Positions 11,211 through 19,319 are shown, counted from the first letter of the stretch. The stretch: 64,000 nucleotides of DNA from Phenylobacterium sp. (GCF_030646615.1 NZ_JAUSLG010000047.1:1-64000), one strand, 5' to 3'. Notes: generated from the letters alone by a model not told the origin. A program made the numbers and translations.

Positions 11211-13321
11211 CTGCTCCAGGGGGTCAAGGCCCCCCAGTGGAGGAGCACGACGGCGAAGGCGGCATAGATCAGGGTCGTCGCCGTGAAGCCGACCTTGCGA
11301 AGCACCGGCCAGCTGTCCAGGCGTCGGCCGCCGCGCCAGATGCTGATCAACGACGCGAGGGTGGCCAGCGTCAGGGCCGAGGCCACCAGGGCGCAGGCCG
11401 AGGCCAGGATCATGCGGACGCCCGGCCAAGTATAGACCACCTTGGCGGTGTCGCCGGCGCCTGAGACCCACGACACGAAGAGGCCGATGGCCAGGAGCCA
11501 GAGGACCGCCTGGATCGTCTGGATGAGGCTGGCCTGGCTCTGGATCTGGGTCTGGCGCAGATCGCGTCGGTTGCGCAGGGCCAGGCCAACCAGGGTGGAC
11601 ACGGCGGCCAGAATGGTCAGCGCCGCCAGCCAGGCCAGCGCCTGTGGCTGGCTCCAGAGGCCGACCCGCTGGAAGCGCGCATCGTTGAACGTGCCGCGGA
11701 AGCTGTGGGCCTTGCCGTTCTCGATCATGAAGGCCATGCGCTGGGAGCCGGTCGTGGAGACGAAACGTCCCGCGGCCGGGTCGCCGTCCGGGACCCAGGT
11801 CTGGGTTCCTGCGAGGCCGCTGGTGGTGAGCCGACCGTCAGGGGTCACCCGGACGCTCACGCCCGCCAGGATGAAGCCCACAAAGCGCTCCAGGCCCACA
11901 TAGGCCCGTCGGGTGCCGAGGAAATGGCCGTTGTACATGGCGCCCAGCCGCGCCAGCTCCGGGGTTCCTTGCTGGGCCGGCGCCTGGTCGGGGCCGAAGA
12001 ACTGGCCGACCACGGCCCCAGGGAGGCGGGTGGCCAACTCGGCGCCGTTCTCGGTGTTGACGCTGACGAACACCCCCAGGTCCAGATCGGGGACCACCAC
12101 CATGTTGGAGGTGAAGGACAGGGTGCCGCCCGCATGCCCATAGCCCTTGCGGCCACCGGGTAGCGCATAGGCGATGAAGCCGTGAGGCCAGTCATTGACC
12201 CCGGCCTCGTTCGGCCGCAGCGGCGTGCGGAAGGCCCGCGCTGTGGCAGGGCTGAAGATGCGGCTCTCGCCGTAGGCGCCGTCATCCAGCAGGACGATCA
12301 TGTAGCGGGCCATGTCGGCGGCCGTCGACGAGGCCGATCCCGCCGGCGCCAGATGGCCGAGATACTCGAAGGGCCGGGCCTCGAACCCACCGGCCGCCGT
12401 CCAGCGAAAACCCTCCGAAACGTCCTGGGCCAGGGCCTGGGGCATGGGGGCAGGGATGCCCGCCCGCGGCGGGTGGGGCTCGCGGAAGGTAGTGCGGGTC
12501 ATCCCCAGGGGCTGGGTGATCCTCGTCTCGACCAGCTCTTCGAACGGCTGGCCGGTCACATAGGTCAGGGCCTGGCCCGCCAGGCCGACGCCATAGTTGG
12601 AATAGGTCGGGAAAAGGCCAGGCTCGCGCACCCGGCGGGGGCGTTCCTGGCGCAGATACTGGGCGATCGGCCGCTCGCGGTTGAAGTCGCGCTCCATGAG
12701 CTGGCCGAGCGTGCGGTCCTCGAAGCCGGCCGAGTGGTCCATCAGATGGGCTACCTCCACCGGCTGGGCGAAGCCCTGGTCGCGGACCTGCAGCGTCTCG
12801 GGCAGGTAGAGATTGACCGGGGCGTCGATGCGGATGCGCCCGGCCTGGATCTCGTTCATCAACAGGATCCAGGTGAAGGTCTTGGAGATCGAACCGATGC
12901 GGAAGAGCGTACGGTCGGGATCGACCAGGCGCGCCGGGCTGAGACTGGCGTGACCATAGCCCTTCTTCAGGACGACCTGTCCGCCCTGGACGACGGAGAC
13001 CGTGACGCCGGCGATGCGGTCCCGGGCCATGGCCGAGCCGATCACCCCATCCAGATAGGCCTCCAGCTGTTCCGGGGCGAGCGTGGGGGCCGCGAGCCCC
13101 TCAGGCGTTTCGCCGGCCACGCCGGTCCCTGCCGTCGCCGTGGTCGGGACAGACGGCGGCCGGGCCGCCGGGCGTGGACGGGCCGGCGCCCGCGGCGCGG
13201 CCTTGGGGTTCAGCGTCTCATAGGGGATTGGCGCGCTGGGCAGCTGCTGGGCCCCACTGGCCATGGGGAGGCACAGGCTCGCCATGAGGACGGCGGCCGC
13301 AGCCTTGGGCAAGATGCGCAT
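11207..13321 (-). CDS. Beta-lactamase-family serine hydrolase with C-terminal membrane segments
   Basis: This is a class C beta-lactamase/DD-peptidase-like hydrolase of 704 residues. A signal peptide is followed by a Pro/Ala-rich linker and the catalytic domain. That domain has the SxxK motif SISK (about 144-147), the YSN motif (about 240-242) and a GYGHAGG motif in the KTG/HxG position. The last ~170 residues contain four hydrophobic stretches, so the periplasmic domain is probably tethered to the inner membrane. The substrate is unknown; esterase, peptidase or peptidoglycan activity are all possible. The ATG at 13321 is preferred to the TTG one codon earlier. It follows the C13 peptidase gene by about 39 bp and may share its transcript. 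Confidence 0.85.
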   Translation of the reverse strand: MRILPKAAAAVLMASLCLPMASGAQQLPSAPIPYETLNPKAAPRAPARPRPAARPPSVPTTATAGTGVAGETPEGLAAPTLAPEQLEAYLDGVIGSAMARDRIAGVTVSVVQGGQVVLKKGYGHASLSPARLVDPDRTLFRIGSISKTFTWILLMNEIQAGRIRIDAPVNLYLPETLQVRDQGFAQPVEVAHLMDHSAGFEDRTLGQLMERDFNRERPIAQYLRQERPRRVREPGLFPTYSNYGVGLAGQALTYVTGQPFEELVETRITQPLGMTRTTFREPHPPRAGIPAPMPQALAQDVSEGFRWTAAGGFEARPFEYLGHLAPAGSASSTAADMARYMIVLLDDGAYGESRIFSPATARAFRTPLRPNEAGVNDWPHGFIAYALPGGRKGYGHAGGTLSFTSNMVVVPDLDLGVFVSVNTENGAELATRLPGAVVGQFFGPDQAPAQQGTPELARLGAMYNGHFLGTRRAYVGLERFVGFILAGVSVRVTPDGRLTTSGLAGTQTWVPDGDPAAGRFVSTTGSQRMAFMIENGKAHSFRGTFNDARFQRVGLWSQPQALAWLAALTILAAVSTLVGLALRNRRDLRQTQIQSQASLIQTIQAVLWLLAIGLFVSWVSGAGDTAKVVYTWPGVRMILASACALVASALTLATLASLISIWRGGRRLDSWPVLRKVGFTATTLIYAAFAVVLLHWGALTPWSS

Positions 13322-13360
13322 CAAGCAGGACTCACTGTCAGAATTCCCCGAAGGCCCCTT

Positions 13361-14164
13361 CTAGGGCGCCGAACCGGAGGCTCCAAGCTGGTGCGTTACG
13401 GCGGCGAAGGGCATCAGGGGCAGAAGCGGTCGAAGCTGCGCGCCGATCCAGACCTGCGGCTCAGACGGCGGGGTCACCCCTTCCTGGATTTCGCGTGCGG
13501 CCACACAGGCCCGCACGCCTGGCCCCAGGATGGCGAAATGGGCGGCGTCCTTGAGCACCTGCAGGAAACAGTCGTCGAAGTAGGGATAGGTGTCGGATTC
13601 CCCGCAGCCGAACGAGGTGCGATCAGGTCGCGCGGCGGTCAGGATCATCCGGTTGGGCTTGGCCAGGGCCGGGACGAAGACGCCTGAAAAGCAGGCCGAG
13701 ACCACCACGACTGTCGGCTTGGCGCCGCAGCTGCGGTCGATCATCAGGCCCAGTATGTCCGGCGGCAGGATCAGGTCGCCCACCAGGACGCCTTGCGGAT
13801 CGCCATGGGAGGTGAGGTAGACCATGCAGCCCGGCGCCAGGGCCGACTGGGCGCTCAAGGTCTCGTAGATGGCCTTGGCCGTGGCCTGGCGGGCGAGCGC
13901 CGATTCCGGCTTCACGGAGAACTGGCTGATCCGCCCGGGGTCGAAGCCCCGGTCAGACAGGCGGGCGGCGATGTCGCGGCGGGCGTTGTCAAAGGCCTTG
14001 GTCGGCCCGCCGCCGGCCCCGCGCCAGTCGCCGGCGACCACCACGACGGCCCAGGCGTCAAAGGGGCTGGAGCCCTCGGCGCGCGCGGGCGGGGCGAGGC
14101 TGAAGGCGAGCCCCATGGCCAGGGCGCAAATCTGAACGATCAGACCTGCGCGCTGGCGAGCCAT
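13361..14164 (-). CDS. Caspase-fold C13-family (legumain-like) cysteine peptidase, secreted
   Basis: The 267-residue protein has a signal peptide ending near PARAEG. A caspase-like core follows, with a Ser/Thr-rich strand, the catalytic His in VYLTSHGDPQG (His120) and the catalytic Cys in VVVVSACFSG (Cys158). It also has the N-terminal WAVVVVAGDWRGAGGGPTKAFDNA block. This His-Gly/Ala-Cys pattern defines the C13 peptidases (legumain, GPI transamidase) and the related bacterial group. It would act in the periplasm; the substrate is unknown. The gene lies 1 bp after the thioesterase gene in a minus-strand run beginning with sspB. The Cys and His are intact, so the enzyme should be active. Confidence 0.8.
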   Translation of the reverse strand: MARQRAGLIVQICALAMGLAFSLAPPARAEGSSPFDAWAVVVVAGDWRGAGGGPTKAFDNARRDIAARLSDRGFDPGRISQFSVKPESALARQATAKAIYETLSAQSALAPGCMVYLTSHGDPQGVLVGDLILPPDILGLMIDRSCGAKPTVVVVSACFSGVFVPALAKPNRMILTAARPDRTSFGCGESDTYPYFDDCFLQVLKDAAHFAILGPGVRACVAAREIQEGVTPPSEPQVWIGAQLRPLLPLMPFAAVTHQLGASGSAP

Positions 14165-14165
14165 G

Positions 14166-14633
14166 TCAGCTCTTGTAGGACTTGAAGGGGGTGGGCAGAG
14201 CCGTCCCCGTGGCCTTGGCCAGCAGCCGGCCCTCGGGATCGTAGAGTTCGCCCTCGGTGAAGGCGATGCTGCGGCCCCACTTCACCACCTTGCCGACGCC
14301 CTTGATGGTTCCGGGCATGGCCGGGCGCAGAAAGCTGGTCTTCATTTCCAGGGTCGGCGCCACATGGGTCATGCCCGAGGCCACCATGCAGGCCACCGAC
14401 ATGGCCTCGTCCAGCATGGCGCAGAGATAGCCGCCCTGGATCTGTTTCATGGGGTTGAGCAGCAGTTCGGCCTTGGCGTCGAAGGCGACCTCCACCGATT
14501 TCTCGGCCTGGCTGACCGCCACCATCCGGAACCCCAGGGTCTGGGAGCCGGTGGGCTGGTTCTTGGTGCGCAGGAAGCGCGCCAGTATGGCCTCGTCGGT
14601 GAGGGCTTCGGCCTCGGGGGCGACGTCGGTCAT
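14166..14633 (-). CDS. PaaI-family hotdog-fold thioesterase
   Basis: The 155-residue protein belongs to the PaaI/4HBT thioesterase group that hydrolyses acyl-CoA or aryl-CoA esters. The core LLNPMKQIQGGYLCAMLDEAMSVACMVASGMTHVAPTLEMKTSFLRPAMPGTIKGVGKVVKWGRSIAFTEGELYDPEGRLLAKATGTAL shows the typical G-G-x(6)-D-x(3) motif and the late 'G-R-L-x-A' strand. It is one of three PaaI-type proteins in the window. It lies between sspB (8 bp upstream) and the C13 peptidase gene, in the same direction. Confidence 0.88.
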   Translation of the reverse strand: MTDVAPEAEALTDEAILARFLRTKNQPTGSQTLGFRMVAVSQAEKSVEVAFDAKAELLLNPMKQIQGGYLCAMLDEAMSVACMVASGMTHVAPTLEMKTSFLRPAMPGTIKGVGKVVKWGRSIAFTEGELYDPEGRLLAKATGTALPTPFKSYKS

Positions 14634-14641
14634 AGAGGTCC

Positions 14642-15145
14642 TTACTTCTTGCGGAACTGGTCGAGGGAGATGACCTTTTCGGCCGGATCGACGGGCTCGT
14701 CCGGCGGGGTAGGTTCGCCCTCGGCCGCCGGATCGGCGGGCTTGAGGCCGGCCGCGGGCTGGGCGCCGTCGGCGCCGGCCTCGAACTGCAGCAGAAACTG
14801 CACGCTCGGATCGTAGAACCGCGTCACCGCCGCATAGGGCACCGAGACCCGCTTGGGCTGGCCGCCGAACTTCAGGGTCACCGAGAAGAAGGTCTCCCCC
14901 GGCGCCAGGTCCCAGTACTGGTGCTGCAGGACGATGGTCATCTCGTCGGGATATTTCGAGAGCAGGTCCACAGGCCCGGACACGCCGGGCGCGTCGGTCT
15001 TGAACGTGACGTAGAAATGGTGCGCGCCCGGCAGCCCTTCGGGCGAGGCGGCGCGCTTCAGGGCGGCCTTGACCACCCCGCGCAGGGCCTCCTGGGCCAT
15101 CGCCTCATAGTGCATCTGGTCTTGGGCCGGCGGCTCCTGAGCCAT
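14642..15145 (-). CDS. sspB: ClpXP adaptor SspB (alphaproteobacterial type)
   Basis: SspB captures ssrA-tagged proteins and delivers them to the ClpXP protease. The 167-residue product begins MAQEPPAQDQMHYEAMAQEALRG. It continues with the SspB core (HHFYVTFKTDAPGV, LLSKYPDEMTIVLQHQYWDLAP, FFSVTLKFGGQPKRVSVPYAAVTRFYDPSVQFLLQFE). An acidic/Pro linker and a short C-terminal EKVISLDQFRKK tail, the likely ClpX-docking peptide, complete it. The ATG at 15145 is chosen because residues before it show no conservation. The tmRNA gene ssrA lies directly upstream on the same strand, so adaptor and tag are genetically linked. Confidence 0.9.
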   Translation of the reverse strand: MAQEPPAQDQMHYEAMAQEALRGVVKAALKRAASPEGLPGAHHFYVTFKTDAPGVSGPVDLLSKYPDEMTIVLQHQYWDLAPGETFFSVTLKFGGQPKRVSVPYAAVTRFYDPSVQFLLQFEAGADGAQPAAGLKPADPAAEGEPTPPDEPVDPAEKVISLDQFRKK

Positions 15146-15314
15146 GGGGTCTCCGGGGTGGGCGCTGCAAAGGTGAGAAACTAGCGCGTGGCGCGCCGGG
15201 CGCAAGGCGGCGCACGCGCCAAGCGCGAGATCCGGGCGATCTGACGCGCCCGCGACACGGGATAGGGCGGCCAGAAAACAAATGAGGGAAGGTGGAGGGG
15301 TTCTGTTGCAAGGC

Positions 15315-15610
15315 CCCCTCCCGGCCCCGCCTAGCGCTGCTAAGACACTAGGAGTTTAGGTCGACATCTATCGGACCGCTTACGCAGCCAGACGGACTTC
15401 TTCAGCGAAGTTATCGTTCGCATTTAGATTAAGGCCCGAAACGGTGGGCCAAGCCGAGAGAAAGCAACACCTTTAGACGTCTGTCGATGCTGATCGGCCC
15501 CAGACTTCCCGGCGATACCCGGGGAAGGATTTGGTGGAGCCGCCGGGAATCGCACCCGGGTCCAGTCCGCTTATGACGTGCGCGTTTATCTCCATAGTCC
15601 GGCGAACCGG
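15315..15610 (-). ncRNA. ssrA: tmRNA (ssrA), permuted two-piece form
   Basis: Reading the minus strand, the acceptor piece comes first. It has a T-arm (CCGGG-TGCGATT-CCCGG) and the 3' end GGCTCCACCA, with its CCA at 15534-15532. A 30-nt spacer follows, then the coding piece starting GGGGCCG at 15501, which pairs with CGGCTCC to form the acceptor stem. The tag reading frame is at 15421-15380: GCG AAC GAT AAC ... GCG TAA, which encodes ANDNFAEEVRLAA after the tRNA-borne Ala. Circular permutation with two mature pieces is established for alphaproteobacterial tmRNA. The outer ends are approximate. Confidence 0.93.
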
Positions 15611-15666
15611 ACAGATTGAATATAGGGCGGCGCCCAGCGGATTTGAAGGGCTTTCGCGTCGAGGTC

Positions 15667-16494
15667 CTACGAGGCTGGCGGCCGGTCGGCCGGCTTGATA
15701 CGGCCGCCGCCGGCGATCAGCGCCTCATAGGCCGCCCTTTCCCGCGAGAAGTCGGCGCCCCGGGGGAGCAGGACATCGATCCGCGGCTCGTGGCCCATGG
15801 CCGCGCCGATGGCGGTCTCGAGCAGGTCGGCGACCTCACCCACCTCGGCGGGATCACAGTCGCGCCGCAGGGCGCCTCCGGCGCGCTCCGTCAGCCGGAC
15901 CAGATCATAGGACACGCCGTCGAGACAGATGGAGCCGACGCTGGCGCTCCCCTCCTGGGCCACGGCGTCCCGGGGGCTGTTCCAGGCCTGCGCCTCGACC
16001 AGCTCAAGGATGCGGCTGCGGTAGCCGGCGGGCAGTTCGGCGTCGAACCCGACGCGCCTTGCGATATCGGGCTCGCAGCAGGCGCGGCCGGCGCGGACCT
16101 GGACGAAGGCCTTGCCGTCCCGCCGGGCGGTCAGGCGGATGACCATCTGCTCGACGCTGTTGGAGGGCCTGCGCCAGACTTCCAGGATCGCCTCCCCGCC
16201 ATAGACCACCTGGGTCTGCAGGGGCGGCAGGCCCCAGAGGCGATAGAGGGTAGGTTCGATGGGGGTCGTGACGGGCGCGGGGCCGCTGCGGGGCAGGCGC
16301 CTGCGGGCCATGGGATCGGCGGCGTCGCGCGGAGCCGGGCGCTCGGCCTCCCACCACGCCCGGGGATCGGGCGGGGGATAGGGCCAGGCTGCGCCCGGCG
16401 ATCCTTCCGCCGGCGTCTGGGCGAGGCCCGGCGCAGCGGCCATCAGACTGAGGGCCAACCCCAGGGCGACCCGTAGCATCGTGATCGCCGCCAT
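15667..16494 (-). CDS. Hypothetical secreted protein
   Basis: I do not recognise this 275-residue protein. It has an N-terminal signal peptide (MLRVALGLALSLMAAAPGLAQ), a Pro/Arg-rich low-complexity stretch and a globular region. That region contains LYRLWGLPPLQTQVVYGGEAILEVWRRPSN and a Cys-Cys pair in GRACCEPD, then two more Cys (ICLDG, RRDCDP). The four cysteines suggest disulfides in the periplasm. The ATG at 16494 has an AGGAGG ribosome site a few bases upstream. It lies between ilvN and the tmRNA gene, on their strand, with a 9 bp gap after ilvN, so it may be the tail of the ilv transcript. Confidence 0.75.
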   Translation of the reverse strand: MAAITMLRVALGLALSLMAAAPGLAQTPAEGSPGAAWPYPPPDPRAWWEAERPAPRDAADPMARRRLPRSGPAPVTTPIEPTLYRLWGLPPLQTQVVYGGEAILEVWRRPSNSVEQMVIRLTARRDGKAFVQVRAGRACCEPDIARRVGFDAELPAGYRSRILELVEAQAWNSPRDAVAQEGSASVGSICLDGVSYDLVRLTERAGGALRRDCDPAEVGEVADLLETAIGAAMGHEPRIDVLLPRGADFSRERAAYEALIAGGGRIKPADRPPAS

Positions 16495-16503
16495 CTGCGC
16501 CTC

Positions 16504-17052
16504 CTACATGCCGTCTGCGCCCCGCGTGATGGAAAGCACGCCCGTGCGCGACAGTTCCACCAGGCCCAGCGGCCGCATCAGCTCGGCGAACTTGTCGATC
16601 TTGTTGGGCGCGCCGGTGATCTCGAAGACGAAGCTCTCATGGGTGGTGTCGATCACCCGGGCGCGGAAGATGTCGGCCACCCGCAGGGCCTCGACCCGCT
16701 CGGCGCCCAGGCTCTTGACCTTCACCAGGGCCAGCTCGCGCTCCAGGCCGTTGGGATCTCGGGTCACGTCCTGCACGTGGCGGGTGGAGACCATCTTCTC
16801 CAGCTGGGCCTCGATCTGGCCCAGCACATGGGGCGTGCCCCGGGTGACGATGGTCACCCGGCTGGTATGGGCGTTGCGGTCGGTCTCGGCGACCGTCAGG
16901 CTCTCGATGTTATAGCCCCGGGCGGCGAACAGCCCGACCAGCCGGTGCAGCACGCCCGGCTCGTTGTCCACCAGCACGGCGAAGGTGGCGAGGTTCTCCA
17001 CCTCGGCCTTGTGATCGAGGTCATAGACGGAGGCGGGCTGGGGATCGGGCAT
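16504..17052 (-). CDS. ilvN: Acetolactate synthase small (regulatory) subunit
   Basis: This is the regulatory subunit of acetohydroxyacid synthase, which confers valine feedback inhibition on the first common step of branched-chain amino acid synthesis. An N-terminal ACT domain is evident (TFAVLVDNEPGVLHRLVGLFAARGYNIESLTVAETD, then SRVTIVTRGTPHVLGQIEAQLEKMV). A C-terminal ALS_ss_C domain follows (ALVKVKSLGAERVEALRVADIFRARVIDTTHESFVFEITG). The length of 182 residues is normal. The ATG at 17052 is preferred to the TTG one codon earlier. It is separated from ilvB by 328 bp holding a repeat element, which is unusually long for this pair. Confidence 0.95.
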   Translation of the reverse strand: MPDPQPASVYDLDHKAEVENLATFAVLVDNEPGVLHRLVGLFAARGYNIESLTVAETDRNAHTSRVTIVTRGTPHVLGQIEAQLEKMVSTRHVQDVTRDPNGLERELALVKVKSLGAERVEALRVADIFRARVIDTTHESFVFEITGAPNKIDKFAELMRPLGLVELSRTGVLSITRGADGM

Positions 17053-17189
17053 CAAGGTCTCTTCTCTAGGCTCGGCCGTTCAGGTGTCACAGGCGAGGCT
17101 CAGGGGCAACCGGCGGCTGGCCGCTTCGACGACGGCTCAGCGCGCTTACGGTGGTCCAGTCGCCGGAGATCAGGGCTTCCTTCTTGGCG

Positions 17190-17300
17190 CGGGCGCCTCA
17201 GGATGAGGGCGACTGCTACGCCCTGCATAGCCGCCTCGCCCAACCTCCTCATCCTGAGGTGCGAGCGAAGCGAGCCTCGAAGGACGCACGGACTGCCGAA
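17190..17300. repeat. Intergenic palindromic repeat of the CTCATCCTGAGG type
   Basis: The segment has inverted CCTCAGGATGAGG (near 17197) and CCTCATCCTGAGG (near 17246), followed by GTGCGAGCGAAGCGAGCCTCGAAGGACGCACG. This string is a widespread intergenic repeat in alphaproteobacteria. When translated by accident it gives the peptide EVRAKRASKDA, as it does here. The rest of the 328-bp ilvB-ilvN gap shows no gene. Confidence 0.75.
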
Positions 17301-17380
17301 ATGTTTCTCATTCGTTCCCGGTCTGCCGGAGGGAGCGAGGAGGTCAACTTCGATGTCTACGCCTCAAAGACCGCAAGGCT

Positions 17381-19183
17381 TCACACCAGCCGCTTGCCGG
17401 CGTCGTCGATGATGGAGCCGAGGTCGCGGGCTTCCTGGGCCAGGATCATCTCGTTGTGCGCCTTGCCCGACGGGATCATGGGGAAGCAGTTCTCTTCCTT
17501 GGTCACCCGGCAGTCGAACAGGACCGGGCGGCGCACGGAGATCATCTCGGCGATCTTGTCGTCCAGTTCGCCCGGATGTTCGGCCCGCAGGCCGACGGCG
17601 CCGAAGGCCTCGGCCATCTTCACGAAGTCCGGCAGGCTTTCCGAATAGGAGTGGGAATAGCGCTCCCCGTGCAGCAGCTGCTGCCACTGGCGGACCATCC
17701 CCATCCATTCGTTGTTCAGGATGAAGATCTTGATCGGCAGGTCATACTGAATGGCCGTGGCCATCTCCTGCATGGTCATCTGGACGCTGGCGTCGCCGGC
17801 GATGTCGATGACCAGCGAGTCCGGATGGGCGATCTGCACGCCGACGGCGGCGGGCAGGCCATAGCCCATGGTGCCCAGGCCCCCCGAGGTCATCCAGCGG
17901 TTGGGGTCTTCGAAGCGGAAATACTGGGCGGCCCACATCTGGTGCTGGCCAACCTCGGTGGTGATGTAGACGTCCTTGTCCTTGGCGTGATGGTACAGCC
18001 GCTCGACCGCCTGCTGCGGCTTGATCAGCTTGGAGTCCGGCGTGTAGGCGAAGCAGTCCCGCGCCCGCCAGGCTTCGATCTGCTTCCACCATTCGTCGAG
18101 CGCGGTCTTGTCCACCGACAGGCGCATGGATTTCCAGGCGGCGATCATGTCCTCCAGCACGCTGGCAGCGTCGCCGACGATGCCGACATCGCAGCGGACA
18201 TTCTTGCCGATGGACGAGGCGTCGATGTCCACATGGATCTTGCGCGAGGTGGGCGCGAACGCGTCCAGCCGCCCGGTGACCCGGTCGTCAAAGCGGGCGC
18301 CCAGGGCGACCATGACATCGCAGTCGTGCATGGCATGGTTGGCTTCATAGCTGCCATGCATGCCCAGCATGCCCAGCCACTTGGCGTCCGAGGCCGGGAA
18401 GGCGCCCAGGCCCATCAGGGTCGAGGTCACCGGTGCGCCGGTCAGCTCGGCGAACTCCCGCAGCAGCTTTGCCGCCCGCGGGCCGGCATTGATCACGCCG
18501 CCGCCGGTATAGAGGATCGGCCGGCGCGACTGGGCGATCAGGGTGACGGCCTCGGCGATCCGGCCGGCGTCGCCCTTGACCTGCGGGCGATAGTCATGGG
18601 CGTGGGTGACGGCCTTCGGCCCCTGATAGGCCGCCTTGCCGAACTGCACGTCCTTGGGGATGTCGATGACCACCGGACCCGGGCGGCCCGAGGTGGCGAT
18701 GTGGAAGGCCTCGTGCATGATGCGCGGCAGGTCGTCGACGTTCTTGACCAGATAGTTGTGCTTGGTGATCGAGCGGGTGATGCCGATCGTGTCGCACTCC
18801 TGGAAGGCGTCGGTGCCGATCAGGTGGGTGGCCACCTGGCCGGTGATGACCACCAGGGGGATGGAGTCCATCAGGGCGTCGACAATGCCGGTGACCGCAT
18901 TGGTCGCGCCGGGGCCGGAGGTGACCAGGACGACGCCGGGCTTGCCGGTGGAGCGCGCATAGCCTTCGGCCGCATGGGTCGCGCCCTGCTCGTGGCGGAC
19001 CAGGATGTGACGCAGGCGCGGCTCGGCGAACAGCGCGTCATAGATCGGCAGCACCGCCCCGCCCGGATAGCCGAACAGAACCTCTACGCCCTGGTCGAGG
19101 AGCGAGCGGACGACGATCTCGGCGCCGCTCATCAATTCGGTGTCGGCGGCCTCGGGGGCGGTGATGGTCTGGTGGGCGGTCAT
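17381..19183 (-). CDS. ilvB: Acetolactate synthase large (catalytic) subunit
   Basis: This thiamine-diphosphate enzyme condenses two pyruvates, or pyruvate with 2-oxobutyrate, in branched-chain amino acid synthesis. There are 600 residues. The N-terminal domain has the catalytic Glu region (VLFGYPGGAVLPIYDALF ... LVRHEQGATHAAEGYARSTGKPGVVLVTSGPGATN). The central domain binds FAD. The C-terminal ThDP motif is present (GDASVQMTMQEMATAIQYDLPIKIFILNNEWMGMVRQWQQ). The start is placed at the ATG 19183 (MTAHQTIT), not the in-frame ATG 39 codons upstream, because that extension would run through the terminator hairpin. A leader peptide and attenuator precede it. Confidence 0.95.
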   Translation of the reverse strand: MTAHQTITAPEAADTELMSGAEIVVRSLLDQGVEVLFGYPGGAVLPIYDALFAEPRLRHILVRHEQGATHAAEGYARSTGKPGVVLVTSGPGATNAVTGIVDALMDSIPLVVITGQVATHLIGTDAFQECDTIGITRSITKHNYLVKNVDDLPRIMHEAFHIATSGRPGPVVIDIPKDVQFGKAAYQGPKAVTHAHDYRPQVKGDAGRIAEAVTLIAQSRRPILYTGGGVINAGPRAAKLLREFAELTGAPVTSTLMGLGAFPASDAKWLGMLGMHGSYEANHAMHDCDVMVALGARFDDRVTGRLDAFAPTSRKIHVDIDASSIGKNVRCDVGIVGDAASVLEDMIAAWKSMRLSVDKTALDEWWKQIEAWRARDCFAYTPDSKLIKPQQAVERLYHHAKDKDVYITTEVGQHQMWAAQYFRFEDPNRWMTSGGLGTMGYGLPAAVGVQIAHPDSLVIDIAGDASVQMTMQEMATAIQYDLPIKIFILNNEWMGMVRQWQQLLHGERYSHSYSESLPDFVKMAEAFGAVGLRAEHPGELDDKIAEMISVRRPVLFDCRVTKEENCFPMIPSGKAHNEMILAQEARDLGSIIDDAGKRLV

Positions 19184-19216
19184 GGCAGTGGCCTTCTTTA
19201 GGCTGGCCTTCAGGGC

Positions 19217-19242
19217 AATAAAAAAGGCCCTCGGGGGGCCTT
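19217..19242 (-). terminator. Attenuator (intrinsic terminator) in the ilvB leader
   Basis: On the minus strand AAGGCCC (19242-19236) and GGGCCTT (19230-19224) form a perfect stem followed by a run of six T (19225-19220). This is a strong intrinsic terminator ending 34 nt before the ilvB ATG. A GGGCC upstream, in the segment after the leader peptide, could pair with the 5' arm as an antiterminator. A further hairpin GCCGAT-TTCG-ATCGGC, and a long-range GCGACC/GGTCGC pairing from the leader stop region, also lie upstream. Confidence 0.75.
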
Positions 19243-19283
19243 GGTGCAAGCGACCTCGTTCGCGCCGATCGAAATCGGCCCGT

Positions 19284-19319
19284 CTAAGGTCGCCACTCAA
19301 GTACGGTGCGGACGCGCAT
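19284..19319 (-). CDS. Candidate ilvB leader peptide
   Basis: An 11-codon ORF encodes MRVRTVLEWRP and ends in TAG. It is preceded by GGAG at good spacing. It contains two Val and one Leu codon, and its end overlaps the GCGACC segment that pairs downstream with GGTCGC. The position before a terminator hairpin upstream of acetolactate synthase fits ribosome-mediated attenuation. The regulatory codons are few compared with enteric ilv leaders, so the role is inferred. Confidence 0.5.
   Translation of the reverse strand: MRVRTVLEWRP

Noticed and set aside
12182-13687. 501-residue plus-strand ORF opposite the serine hydrolase and C13 genes
   Set aside because: It spans parts of two recognised genes on the other strand and has Arg/Gly-rich nonsense composition.
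15530-15606. Apparent tRNA-like sequence with CCA end
   Set aside because: There is no anticodon arm; the T-arm and acceptor belong to the acceptor piece of the permuted tmRNA.
17151-17648. 165-residue plus-strand ORF containing EVRAKRASKDA
   Set aside because: The peptide is the usual accidental translation of the CTCATCCTGAGG repeat, and the rest is antisense to ilvB.
19184-19300. N-terminal extension of ilvB from the upstream in-frame ATG
   Set aside because: It would translate through the attenuator hairpin and has no similarity to acetolactate synthase starts.
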